Shown piece after piece: positions 26,514-35,023 of a stretch of DNA of 64,000 nt; positions within the stretch are counted from its first letter, which is position 1, and the number at the start of each line of letters is the position of its first letter. Where the stretch lies: the NCBI GenBank assembly GCA_947631915.1, contig CANRNC010000006.1, forward strand, positions 20,754-84,753. The letters run 5' to 3'. A model generated the notes under the pieces. It worked only from the letters and a program-made list of their open reading frames with translations. It had not been told where the DNA came from and made no database searches. The position numbers and the translations under genes were made by a program. Source of the stretch: an uncultured Clostridia bacterium. GTDB lineage: Bacteria > Bacillota > Clostridia > TANB77 > CAG-508.

Positions 26514-28355
26514 TTATTGTTTTCTTATCTCTATTGCACTAATATATCCTTGTTCATCAACTTGATTTACTAATATTGTGTAATTATCTGTTGTATTTAT
26601 AAATGAATCTGCATTTGAAAACTGTGTAACATCACTTGTTGAAGGAAATAATACAATTCCGTTATCTGTAATACTTACTGCGACTTTGTGCATACTTGAA
26701 GCATTACTTACTGATATTTTAGATAATAAAGATTTTGCAGTTTGTCCATCTATTGTACCTGTGTAGTTAGAAAATAACGTAGTATTAAATTCATCTGCTG
26801 TAGTATTGTCTGTACCCTCTCCAATGTCTATACTATTATTTCCATAAAGTGAGAATAACGTATTCAATAATTTAGATTTTTGTGTTACTGACTCCATTAT
26901 TATCCTTCCATTATTAGTTATCTCATTAATATATTCTTGAATTTCAGTTGATGTAGCATTTATTAAATCCAAAGAATTTGAATTATTAATTTCTGATGTA
27001 TCAATAGCATTTACATATTTCTTATTTGAATTGATATCTATTTCAAAGTCTATAACATTTTCCATAGACTCTATTAAAAACTCTATAGTAGTGTCTGATA
27101 CATCATTTGTTTCTGTTTTTGTTAATTGTTTTTTAGTTAATATTACATTAGCTTCTGTTTCACTAGTTAAATCTTTTATATTGATTGAAATTATATCCTC
27201 ATTGTCTACTTTCTTTATATTTATTACTAGTGATGTTTCGTCGTTTTCAGAAGAAATTATAGTCTCTTGATTTGTTTTTGTTATATTTAATATATTTTCA
27301 TTATCTGTAGTAGCATTTATTTCATCTTTACTTTCTCCAAATACTACAGATATTTTATTGTTTACTTCATCAATAAATTCAATGTCAAAACCATATGTTT
27401 TAAACATTGTACTATATGTTGAAAATTTTACACTAGCTACGCTACTTAAATCTAGTATATCATATCTTATATCATCAATTAAATCTTGTAAATCTGTTTC
27501 ATCAAATGTTCCTAATAAGTTCATTCTTTTTATTATTATTTGTTTTCCAGTTTCATCACTTTCTAGTTTAGTTAAATACTTTCCAATTAGTTCTACAATT
27601 TGGTCTCTATTTAGTGTAAAACTTACTTTTGAGCAACTTTTTGCGTTTGTACCGTCTAGCAATATAGTAGTTTTTTCTTCATTTATCATATCATCTGTTA
27701 TAGATTCAGACAATATTCCTCCATAATTATCCTTAATATAATTCTTCTCTTCTTGAGTTAAATATAAAGAAGATGTATTACTTGGATTGCAAAGTTCATC
27801 AATCAAGTCAAATATCTCTGCCAATGCTTCATATTGACTACTTGTTTCAGCTTCTTCTCTTATAAGAGTCATATATCTTGCATTTAATTCTTTTGACCTT
27901 AAAGATAATTCATCTCCTGTGTATTGTACCTCTGCTGATAGTTCCTCTAACATTTCGCCCATATTTAATTTTAAATCATCTACTAAAATATTATTTTTCA
28001 AGTCTGCCTTTAATGTATTAGTGATTTGTGTATTATTAACTGTATTCTTTATTTCTTCTATTATGTCTTCCATTCCATTCATATCTTCTAGTTGTATTTC
28101 ATTAATATTAGCTGTAATAGTAGTTTCATTTTCGAATGGTTTTTCATATTGTGCTGCTTTTTCTTTTAAACTGTCTTCTAGTTCTGTTAAAGATATTTTG
28201 CTTTGTATGTCTGATATACCTTTTGTTAATTTTTGTGTACTAGTTATAGCGACTTGTCCTGTCACAACCATTGCTACACCTGTTCCAACTAGGGCAATAA
28301 GTATTACAACAATTATTGCTAAAATTATTACAATTTTTTTGTTCGAATTCTTCAT
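26514..28355 (-). CDS. Large membrane-anchored extracellular protein, unknown function
   Basis: About 613 residues from ATG 28355, which follows AAGGAG; the upstream extension to 28418 has no initiation signal. Residues 1-10 are basic, and residues about 9-33 form one membrane segment (IVILAIIVVILIALVGTGVAMV). The remaining ~580 residues are hydrophilic, Asn/Asp/Glu/Thr-rich, and repetitive in style (TxxNINEIQLEDMNG, ENILNITKTNQETII). The topology is N-in, large domain outside. DUF6583-type proteins have this architecture, but I cannot confirm that assignment. A single pair of cysteines is visible (ELCNPSN, AKSCSKV). Confidence 0.7.
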   Translation of the reverse strand: MKNSNKKIVIILAIIVVILIALVGTGVAMVVTGQVAITSTQKLTKGISDIQSKISLTELEDSLKEKAAQYEKPFENETTITANINEIQLEDMNGMEDIIEEIKNTVNNTQITNTLKADLKNNILVDDLKLNMGEMLEELSAEVQYTGDELSLRSKELNARYMTLIREEAETSSQYEALAEIFDLIDELCNPSNTSSLYLTQEEKNYIKDNYGGILSESITDDMINEEKTTILLDGTNAKSCSKVSFTLNRDQIVELIGKYLTKLESDETGKQIIIKRMNLLGTFDETDLQDLIDDIRYDILDLSSVASVKFSTYSTMFKTYGFDIEFIDEVNNKISVVFGESKDEINATTDNENILNITKTNQETIISSENDETSLVINIKKVDNEDIISINIKDLTSETEANVILTKKQLTKTETNDVSDTTIEFLIESMENVIDFEIDINSNKKYVNAIDTSEINNSNSLDLINATSTEIQEYINEITNNGRIIMESVTQKSKLLNTLFSLYGNNSIDIGEGTDNTTADEFNTTLFSNYTGTIDGQTAKSLLSKISVSNASSMHKVAVSITDNGIVLFPSTSDVTQFSNADSFINTTDNYTILVNQVDEQGYISAIEIRKQ

Positions 28356-28547
28356 TATTTCTTCTCCTTTTTTATCTTTGTTATTCTTTAGTATTATGAA
28401 TTTTCCGTAAGTATTCATATCTATTTTATCATTTTATTAATTTTATGCAATACTTTTTTATAATTTATTTTAATATTTAATTATATATTTTTGTAATCAG
28501 CAAATTTTGTGTTAAAATGATTTACGGATTAAAGAGATTCATAAAAT

Positions 28548-28584
28548 AAAAAGGATAAACAATGATACATCGTTTATCCTTTTT
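28548..28584 (-). terminator. Terminator of the two-OB SSB gene
   Basis: Thirteen-base stem AAAAAGGATAAAC/GTTTATCCTTTTT with an 11-base loop, between the SSB stop and the next gene. Its A/T tails make it bidirectional in form. Confidence 0.8.
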
Positions 28585-28620
28585 AATATATATATGTGTG
28601 GTTATATGAGTTAGGCTATT

Positions 28621-29325
28621 TTATACAGCTTCTTCGTTTTGTACTTCTGTATTTGCAGATGTGTCATCTTCTTCTTTTATTACTTCAAGACTTGAAATTG
28701 ACACTTCATAAGCTGTTCTATCTTCTACTGTTCCATCTTCATATTTCTTTTGATATACTCTTGATTGTACTCTTCCTACTGCCTTTACTTGTGTACCAGT
28801 TTCTAGCGTATCACAAAATCTTGCTGTTCTTCCCCATGCTATTGCTGGTATATAATCTGATTTATTATATGCTCTATTTACTGCTAATAATGCATCTGCA
28901 ATTTCACGTCCAAATGGAGTTTTTCTATAAATTGGTTTCTTACAAATATGACCAATTAATGTTACTTCATTTGATACATTTAAATCTATGTCTTCGTCTG
29001 TTTCAGCTCTTTCTTCAATTTCTTCTTCTGGAATAACATCTTTTGCAAATACTGTTAGCACTAATCTACTCTTTTCATTTTCATAACTGTTATAAGATCT
29101 AAATTGTCCTTTTACAATAATTTTTTTACCAACTTCTAATTTGTCATCACTTATTAATCTTTCTGATATTGTTATTGGTATTAAATCAAATGTCTCACTT
29201 AAACGAGGTATTTCCATATCAAATATGTAAAAACTTTCTCCATAGATTTCATGACTAAATCTTTTTTCGCTTGCTACTTTTCCCACTAATACTAAATGGT
29301 TGTTATCTGAATAATTTGTATTCAA
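28621..29325 (-). CDS. Single-stranded DNA-binding protein with two OB folds
   Basis: 234 residues made of two SSB-like OB domains in tandem. Residues about 8-105 begin NHLVLVGKVASEKRFSHEIYG. Residues about 114-215 begin NEVTLIGHICKKPIYRKTPFG and continue with ADALLAVNRAYNKSDYIPAIAWG, the more canonical of the two. The acidic tail is EDDTSANTEVQNEEAV without the usual DDIPF tip. Standard SSBs have one OB domain and work as tetramers, so this would give the same fold number as a dimer (inference). It lies downstream of the Mur-like and NodB-like genes. Confidence 0.85.
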   Translation of the reverse strand: MNTNYSDNNHLVLVGKVASEKRFSHEIYGESFYIFDMEIPRLSETFDLIPITISERLISDDKLEVGKKIIVKGQFRSYNSYENEKSRLVLTVFAKDVIPEEEIEERAETDEDIDLNVSNEVTLIGHICKKPIYRKTPFGREIADALLAVNRAYNKSDYIPAIAWGRTARFCDTLETGTQVKAVGRVQSRVYQKKYEDGTVEDRTAYEVSISSLEVIKEEDDTSANTEVQNEEAV

Positions 29326-29442
29326 TTTCTTTTCCTCCCTATTTCTTATTTATTTTTTCTATCGTTTCTTATTTTAGTTCGTCGTACAATACTTATTATA
29401 CAACAATTTTTTGGTTTTGTCTACATAATTTGTTAATTTTTT

Positions 29443-29952
29443 TCAGTTTTTTTGGCTAATTTTACCGTATAATAGCAGAATTGCGGATATTCCCATAAGA
29501 TTATTTGTATTTATGCCTATATTTTCTCCAAAAAATCTTATCTTCATTTCTTGCTGTTCTATTAGGTTTTCATTAATATCTTTTATATTTCTTTGAATAC
29601 ATAATAAAATATCATCTTCTACACTTGATGCCGTTATTGTAGCCTTTGGGTTAAATCCAAAAGTTATAACATTTAATTCTACTTTTTCTTCTAAATGTAA
29701 TTGTAATTCAATATCTGCATTTATAATAAGGTATTTACTATTGATTAATATTTTTGTTAACGCCTCTTGATTTTCCTTAACTATAGCATTATCATTTGCT
29801 ATTAGTATTGTCTCAAATTTAATATTCTTCAGATTTTCTACACTTTTAGAATTAATTATAATGATATTACTATCTTTATCTAATTTTTCGTCTAATATCA
29901 TTTTTATCATTTTTTCACTTTTAGAATCAGATATAATTCCTATAAAAGCCAT
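29443..29952 (-). CDS. Mur-ligase-like fragment protein without P-loop, unknown function
   Basis: 169 residues. The stretch from about residue 70, KYLIINADIE...LNVITFGFNPKATITASS, and the later IGINTNNLMGISAILLLYG, parallel the Mur ligase central domain (a strand ending in an Asp-containing VNxDD turn, a yGi strand, then the PGrfNvxNalAA helix). The ATP-binding GTxGKT loop and the C-terminal domain are missing. The frame is intact. The first 25 residues resemble a Rossmann start. The similarity is seen by eye only and could be coincidental. It lies between the NodB-like gene and ssb, about 50 bases from the former. Confidence 0.45.
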   Translation of the reverse strand: MAFIGIISDSKSEKMIKMILDEKLDKDSNIIIINSKSVENLKNIKFETILIANDNAIVKENQEALTKILINSKYLIINADIELQLHLEEKVELNVITFGFNPKATITASSVEDDILLCIQRNIKDINENLIEQQEMKIRFFGENIGINTNNLMGISAILLLYGKISQKN

Positions 29953-29999
29953 AATTTTCCCCTCATATTTATTATGTATATTTTGGTATGTTTTTATAC

Positions 30000-30737
30000 C
30001 TACAGTTTTAGCAATTCTTCAACTGTAACAATCTCATATTCTCTTTCTTTAAGTGATTTTACTATCAATTTTACTTCACGTGTTATATCTTCTGCATTAG
30101 AATTCATTGAAATTATACTTCCACTAGTTATCTTGTTTTTTATATTATCCCATATAACATTCGCTTCTAATCCTTGATAATCCAAAGTGTCTATGTTAAA
30201 TCCTATTACTGTATATTTGTTATCCTGTGCTGCTTTTATTACGTTCTCATTGTATTTTGAATAAGGGCATTTGAATAAATTTATATTTTTACTAATCAAA
30301 GTACTTATTTTATTTCCACCTTCTTTTATATTATTTACAGCTTCATCATAATTAAATTCGCTCATGTCAGTATAAGTATTACCCATATTTGCAATACAAT
30401 GCCCATCTTCACTAATTTTTTTTGTTAATTGCGGATACTTCTTTACCCATTCACCATATATACAAAATGTTGCTTTTACAGATTGTTTTTTTAATATATT
30501 CAATATTTCTTCAATATTCTTATCTGATTCTAAACAATTTATTGTAATTGATATTTTCTTTTCTTCTGTGTTAACTTTTGTTATTGGAATTTCATTTTCT
30601 TCTGCTGTTGTAGATGCAGTTAATGTTTCTGAATTATCCGCTTCAGATAATACAGCTGCTGTAAAAAATAACACTACTATTGTACTTAATACAATTAGAT
30701 ATGAATATATTTTTGGTTTATTAAATACAAAAAACAT
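30000..30737 (-). CDS. NodB-fold polysaccharide deacetylase homologue, catalytically altered
   Basis: 245 residues. After a basic start and one membrane segment or uncleaved signal (about 10-30), the NodB fold is recognisable: KISITINCLESD where active enzymes have TFDDGP, GHCIANMGNTYTDM where they have GNHTxxH, CPYSKYNENV for RPPYGxxN, IDTLDYQG for VDxxDW, and GSIISMNSN for GSIILxHD. The metal-binding Asp and both His residues, and the final His, are replaced. It is therefore probably an extracytoplasmic binding or regulatory protein. Such proteins near spore genes often relate to cortex, but nothing here shows it. Confidence 0.7.
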   Translation of the reverse strand: MFFVFNKPKIYSYLIVLSTIVVLFFTAAVLSEADNSETLTASTTAEENEIPITKVNTEEKKISITINCLESDKNIEEILNILKKQSVKATFCIYGEWVKKYPQLTKKISEDGHCIANMGNTYTDMSEFNYDEAVNNIKEGGNKISTLISKNINLFKCPYSKYNENVIKAAQDNKYTVIGFNIDTLDYQGLEANVIWDNIKNKITSGSIISMNSNAEDITREVKLIVKSLKEREYEIVTVEELLKL

Positions 30738-30818
30738 AAACTTTCCTCCTATTCACATACGCATTATATGTATATGCTTTGGGATTTTAATTTATGCTTT
30801 CATAAAATAAAAAAAAGT

Positions 30819-30839
30819 GGACGACCCATGTGGTCGCCC
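30819..30839. repeat. Dispersed palindrome variant (GGaCGACC...GGTCGcCC), copy 4
   Basis: Stem GGACGACC/GGTCGCCC with one mismatch and loop CATGT, flanked by CCCTCC. The inner bases differ from the GGGCAC type but the layout is the same. It lies ten bases beyond the stop of the prepilin-like gene and can serve as its terminator. Confidence 0.65.
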
Positions 30840-30848
30840 CTCCATATT

Positions 30849-31121
30849 TTATTCAGTTACAGTTGTATTTTCTTCATTGTTTACTTCAGTATTTTCTGTC
30901 TCTGTATTTTGTTCTTCATTAGCTTCATTTGTTTCATTAGTCGTATTACTGTCCTCTGTATTATCTATAGTATTAGTAATATTAGTTGTATTTTGCGTAT
31001 TTTGTTCTTCTGTTTTACCTCCATCTATCACTAGAAAAATCGAAAAACCTGCAATTAATATTATAACTATAATGCCCATTACTAATTCTATTAATGTTAC
31101 TCCTTTTTCATTTTTTAGCAT
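30849..31121 (-). CDS. Minimal prepilin-like protein
   Basis: 90 residues. MLKNEKGVTLIELVMGIIVI is a textbook class III (type IV pilin) signal: a short basic leader, Gly before the cleavage site, Glu at +5, then a hydrophobic helix. After it there are only about 55 residues, almost entirely Asn, Thr and Glu, with no globular domain. AAGGAGG precedes the ATG. It lies 19 bases downstream of topA, so it is cotranscribed. No prepilin peptidase, ATPase or platform gene is in the window. It may be a pseudopilin surface tail or merely a membrane-anchored acidic peptide. Confidence 0.75.
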   Translation of the reverse strand: MLKNEKGVTLIELVMGIIVIILIAGFSIFLVIDGGKTEEQNTQNTTNITNTIDNTEDSNTTNETNEANEEQNTETENTEVNNEENTTVTE

Positions 31122-31140
31122 ATATATTCCTCCTTTTTTA

Positions 31141-33192
31141 TTATATTGTTTTTTCTTTTTTAGTAGAAGTTTTACGCTTTGTAGTTTTCTTTTTAGTTTC
31201 TTTTTCTTCTACACTTGGCGTTCCTGGTTTATTCCATGATATAAAATCACATTCTCCCTTTGCGTTATTCTCACATACATAAAATCTTCTTCCACGTTTT
31301 GATTTTTTTACGAGTACATTTCCGCCACATTTAGGACATTTTTCTTCTATTGTCTCAACAATTGGCTTTGTATTCTTACATTCAGGATATCCAGGGCAAG
31401 CTAAAAACTTACCATACCTACCATATTTATAAACCATTAGTCTTCCACATTTTTCACAAGGAATATCTGATACTTCATCTTCTATTTTTACATGCTCTAA
31501 TTCCTTTTCAACTCTTTTAATAGTTTTCTCAAAAGGTCCATAGAAATCTCTTATGATATTTTTCCATTCTTCTTTTCCCTCTGCTACATTATCAAATTCA
31601 TTTTCAATTTTTGCAGTAAAATCAACATTTATTACATCACTAAAATTTTCCATAAGCAAAGAATTTACGACTTTTCCTAATTCAGTTGGTACAAGTTGTT
31701 TCTTGTCTTTTTCTATGTATCTTCTTTCCAATATAGTTGTTATAATTGGTGAATACGTGCTTGGTCTTCCAATATCCTTTTCTTCCAATGCTTTAACAAG
31801 ACTTGCTTCTGTGTATCTTGCTGGTGGCTCTGTAAAACTTTGTTTAGCATATACGTCTTTAGTCTTTAATTCTTCGTTTTCTTCTAAATCTAAAATTTGA
31901 TTATCTTTTTCTTCTTCTTCATTATCATTTGTCTCAACATATAACACCATAAATCCTTTAAATTTAAGATGTTGACCATTAGCTTTAAAATTATATTTAC
32001 CTGCGTTTATATCAATTGCCATTGTATCATACACAGCTGCTGACATTTGACTTGCAATAAACCTATTATATATAAGTTGATACAACTTGAACTCATCCTT
32101 TGTTAAAGATTCTTTTATGTGATTTGGTTCTAATTCCACATAAGTTGGTCTTATGGCTTCATGTGCATCTTGTGCATCTGAACTTGTTTTATAATATCTA
32201 TTCTCATAATAATCTTTTCCGTATTTTTCTTCAATGTATTCCTTTGCTGAAGCTCTTGCTACTTCTGATATTCTTGTTGAATCAGTTCTCATATATGTTA
32301 TAAGACCTACGGTACCATGTCCTGGTATTTCAACACCTTCATATAATCCTTGTGCAATTGACATTGTTTTCTTTAAAGTAAATCCTAATTTTCTTGACGC
32401 TTCTTGTTGCATTGTACTTGTAGTAAAAGGTGGTGCAGCAACTCTTCTTTTCTCTGATTTCTTAATACTTTTAACAATAAATTTCTCATTCTTTATATTT
32501 TCTAAAACTTCGTTAACTTCTGATTCATTTGCTAATTCAACCTTCTTGGAATCTTTTCCGTAAAATTTAGCTTCAAAACTATTTTTACTTTTTTTATCTT
32601 GAAGCATAGCATATATATTCCAATATTCCTGTGGTACAAATTTTTCTATCTCTTCTTCTCTATCTGCAATTAATTTCACAGCTACTGATTGCACTCTTCC
32701 AGCTGATAAACCTCTTTTTACTTTTTTCCATAACACGGGGCTCATTTTATAACCAACAATTCTATCAAGTACCCTTCTAGCTTGTTGTGCATTAACTAGA
32801 TTTAAATCTATTTTTCTAGGATTTTTTACTCCTTCTTTAACTGCATTTTTCGTTATTTCATTAAAAGTTACTCTACATACTTCATCCTCTGGAATTCCCA
32901 ATATATATGCCAGATGCCATGCAATAGCTTCTCCTTCACGGTCAGGGTCTGTTGCAAGATATATTTTTTTTGCATCTTTCGCATCTTTTTTTAAGCTTTT
33001 TATTAAATCTCCTTTTCCTTTAATGTTTATATATTCTGGTTCAAAATCATTTTCTACATTTACTCCTAATTTTGATTTAGGAAGATTTCTAATATGCCCC
33101 ATAGATGCAACTACTTTTGTGTTTCCACCCAAAAACTTCTTTATAGTGTTTGCCTTTGCAGGGGATTCAACTATTATTAATCTATCTGTCAT
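31141..33192 (-). CDS. topA: DNA topoisomerase I
   Basis: Type IA topoisomerase that relaxes negative supercoils. It has a TOPRIM domain at the start (LIIVESPAKANTIKKFLG; DPDREGEAIAWHL), the nucleophile Tyr in LITYMRTDSTRIS, and two four-Cys zinc ribbons at the C-terminus (CEKCG...CPGYPEC and CPKCG...CENNAKGEC), then a Lys-rich tail. 683 residues, normal length. A TTGACC-17-TATAAT promoter lies upstream. The prepilin-like gene follows in the same transcript. Confidence 0.98.
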   Translation of the reverse strand: MTDRLIIVESPAKANTIKKFLGGNTKVVASMGHIRNLPKSKLGVNVENDFEPEYINIKGKGDLIKSLKKDAKDAKKIYLATDPDREGEAIAWHLAYILGIPEDEVCRVTFNEITKNAVKEGVKNPRKIDLNLVNAQQARRVLDRIVGYKMSPVLWKKVKRGLSAGRVQSVAVKLIADREEEIEKFVPQEYWNIYAMLQDKKSKNSFEAKFYGKDSKKVELANESEVNEVLENIKNEKFIVKSIKKSEKRRVAAPPFTTSTMQQEASRKLGFTLKKTMSIAQGLYEGVEIPGHGTVGLITYMRTDSTRISEVARASAKEYIEEKYGKDYYENRYYKTSSDAQDAHEAIRPTYVELEPNHIKESLTKDEFKLYQLIYNRFIASQMSAAVYDTMAIDINAGKYNFKANGQHLKFKGFMVLYVETNDNEEEEKDNQILDLEENEELKTKDVYAKQSFTEPPARYTEASLVKALEEKDIGRPSTYSPIITTILERRYIEKDKKQLVPTELGKVVNSLLMENFSDVINVDFTAKIENEFDNVAEGKEEWKNIIRDFYGPFEKTIKRVEKELEHVKIEDEVSDIPCEKCGRLMVYKYGRYGKFLACPGYPECKNTKPIVETIEEKCPKCGGNVLVKKSKRGRRFYVCENNAKGECDFISWNKPGTPSVEEKETKKKTTKRKTSTKKEKTI

Positions 33193-33225
33193 AAATTTTT
33201 CTTTCCTTTCGTTTTATATTTTTGC

Positions 33226-33254
33226 ATTATATATCAAATATATTAAAAGGTCAA
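33226..33254 (-). promoter_or_regulatory. Sigma-A promoter for topA
   Basis: TTGACC (33249-33254), 17 bases, TATAAT (33226-33231) on the minus strand. Confidence 0.7.
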
Positions 33255-33295
33255 GGTTTTCTCAGAAGTTAGATGTTGGATTATGTGTTAAACTC

Positions 33296-33607
33296 CTATA
33301 AATCAAATACTAAATCTTCTACTATGTATCTAGCAGTTACTGGTGTAACTTCATTATCTTTTAACCTGTCCAAAATATTATCTATAATTTTTTCTTCTTT
33401 GGTTATCCTTAAAACTTCTTTATTTTCTATATTTATATTTCCTGTTTTATACTCTGTTTTTACAACTTCTAAACCATATTGAGTTATTTCTCTATTTTCT
33501 TCGTTATCATATATCTTATAATATTCTATTTTTATTGGATAATCTATTCCTTCGTTTGATAACTTTTGTTTATCAATAAACTTTCCTCCGTAAAATTTCT
33601 TAATCAT
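33296..33607 (-). CDS. Small DUF6514-like protein
   Basis: 103 residues, soluble and mixed charge. The pattern YGLEVVKTEY followed by the C-terminal NEVTPVTARYIVEDLV resembles the clostridial DUF6514 family of unknown function. The Shine-Dalgarno (AAGGAGG, complementary strand 33638-33644) is about 30 bases before the ATG. Between them lies a seven-codon ORF (33600-33620) whose stop overlaps the start, so translational coupling is possible. The start is uncertain for that reason. Confidence 0.55.
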   Translation of the reverse strand: MIKKFYGGKFIDKQKLSNEGIDYPIKIEYYKIYDNEENREITQYGLEVVKTEYKTGNINIENKEVLRITKEEKIIDNILDRLKDNEVTPVTARYIVEDLVFDL

Positions 33608-33725
33608 CCATAAACAGCATATTAAATACTATGCTTTCCTCCTTCCAAAATTAATACAACCATAATATTATACTTAATTATATATATTAATTCAAGAAGT
33701 TTTCATCGCAATATTTGCCAAATTT

Positions 33726-34832
33726 TTACATTTTATTTAATAGTTTTGTTATTTCTTTATATATTCTATCTTCTGCATCTGCGAGTGCAATTTTTGTTGC
33801 ATTTTTTCCCATTTTTTTCAATTTTTCTTTATCTGAAATCATGGAATTGATTATACTATCAAGTTTCTCTCCAGTAAGCTCATCGTTTTTTATTATCTTT
33901 GCTGCATCAATATTTTCTAGCGTCTTTGCATTATATGTTTGATGATCATTTGACACATTTGGTAATGGTATAAATATTGCTGGTTTTCCTAGTAACGAAA
34001 TCTCTGTAATTGTCATTGCTCCACTCCTACATACTAATATATCTGATACCTTTTCTATTTCTCCCATATTATAAATGTATGGATAAATCTTTATATTTTT
34101 ACTAGTAGCAATATCTATATTTTTTTCTTTCAATTGAGTAATAACATAATCATATTGTTTTTGTCCAGCAGATAAGATTATCTGGTAGTTTAATTTTTTA
34201 TTTTGTGCTAGCAGTTCTATTACTGTATCATTTATTTTCTTTGCTCCTTGACTACCTCCAAAAATTAAAACTATTGGCTTATCATCTTCTAATTTTAATT
34301 CTTTTATTATTTCTTGCTTTCTATGATTGTCTAATTCTTTATTATCTATTTGTATTGGTGTTCCAGTTAAAACTATATTTTTAGCCTTAGGAATCCTGTT
34401 TCTTGCTTCTTCAAATCCAATTAATATTGTGTCTGTTATTTCTGATAACATGTTTGTTGCTTTTCCAGGAAAAGCATTACTCTCGTGTAACATTGTAGGT
34501 ATTTTAAGCATATGTGCTGATAATATTACTGGTCCACATATATATCCACCTGCACCAATTACTAAATCAGGTTTAAAGTCTTTTAGTATTTTCTTTGCTT
34601 GAAAAATTCCTGTAAAAGTCTTAAAGTCTTTTATAATATTCTTTCCTAAACCATATGCTTGTATTCTTTCCAATTTATATCCAGATTTTGGTACTAAATT
34701 ATTTTCTAATCCTCTATCAGTTCCGATAAATATAATCTCTGAATTAGGCTCTTCCTTTTTTATTTTATTAGCTATTGAAAGTGCTGGATTAATATGACCA
34801 GCTGTTCCTGCTGCTGCTATAACTACCCTCAT
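33726..34832 (-). CDS. murG: UDP-GlcNAc:undecaprenyl-PP-MurNAc-pentapeptide GlcNAc transferase (MurG)
   Basis: Makes lipid II from lipid I at the inner face of the membrane. It has the N-terminal loop GTAGHINPALS (about 8-18), the GGSQGAKKIND loop, and the C-terminal UDP-GlcNAc site with CRSGAMTITEISLLGKPAIFIPLP. 368 residues, normal. AGGAG precedes the ATG. It is the last gene of murE-mraY-ftsW-murG, separated from ftsW by 190 bases that contain a long inverted-repeat element. Confidence 0.98.
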   Translation of the reverse strand: MRVVIAAAGTAGHINPALSIANKIKKEEPNSEIIFIGTDRGLENNLVPKSGYKLERIQAYGLGKNIIKDFKTFTGIFQAKKILKDFKPDLVIGAGGYICGPVILSAHMLKIPTMLHESNAFPGKATNMLSEITDTILIGFEEARNRIPKAKNIVLTGTPIQIDNKELDNHRKQEIIKELKLEDDKPIVLIFGGSQGAKKINDTVIELLAQNKKLNYQIILSAGQKQYDYVITQLKEKNIDIATSKNIKIYPYIYNMGEIEKVSDILVCRSGAMTITEISLLGKPAIFIPLPNVSNDHQTYNAKTLENIDAAKIIKNDELTGEKLDSIINSMISDKEKLKKMGKNATKIALADAEDRIYKEITKLLNKM

Positions 34833-34914
34833 ATTTGTTCTCCTTTTTGATATATTTGTAATTAATGGTTCTTCAATCTATAAAAACAAAATTTATAAAC
34901 TTTTCTTTCAAAAA

Positions 34915-35002
34915 GGGCACATTGCAATTAAGTGAATTCTTAACAATTAAACAAATATTATGAGTTTAATTGCTTAAAGATAACTTATGCAAAGCTGTGC
35001 CC
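34915..35002. mobile_element. 88-bp long inverted-repeat element, MITE-like
   Basis: Begins GGGCACATTGCA and ends with TGTGCCC followed by CTACA. Reading inward from either end gives GGGCACA, TTGCA, TAAGT and CAATTAAAC in the same order, with small indels, so the whole element can fold into one long hairpin. Its ends equal the short palindromes elsewhere in the window, suggesting those are internally deleted copies. No coding capacity. Located between ftsW and murG. Confidence 0.55.
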
Positions 35003-35023
35003 CTACATTTTGTTCTCAATAAA

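Noticed and set aside
30817..31282. Plus-strand frames opposite the prepilin-like gene and topA
   Set aside because: Hydrophobic shadows of Asn/Thr/Glu codons on the other strand, without initiation signals.
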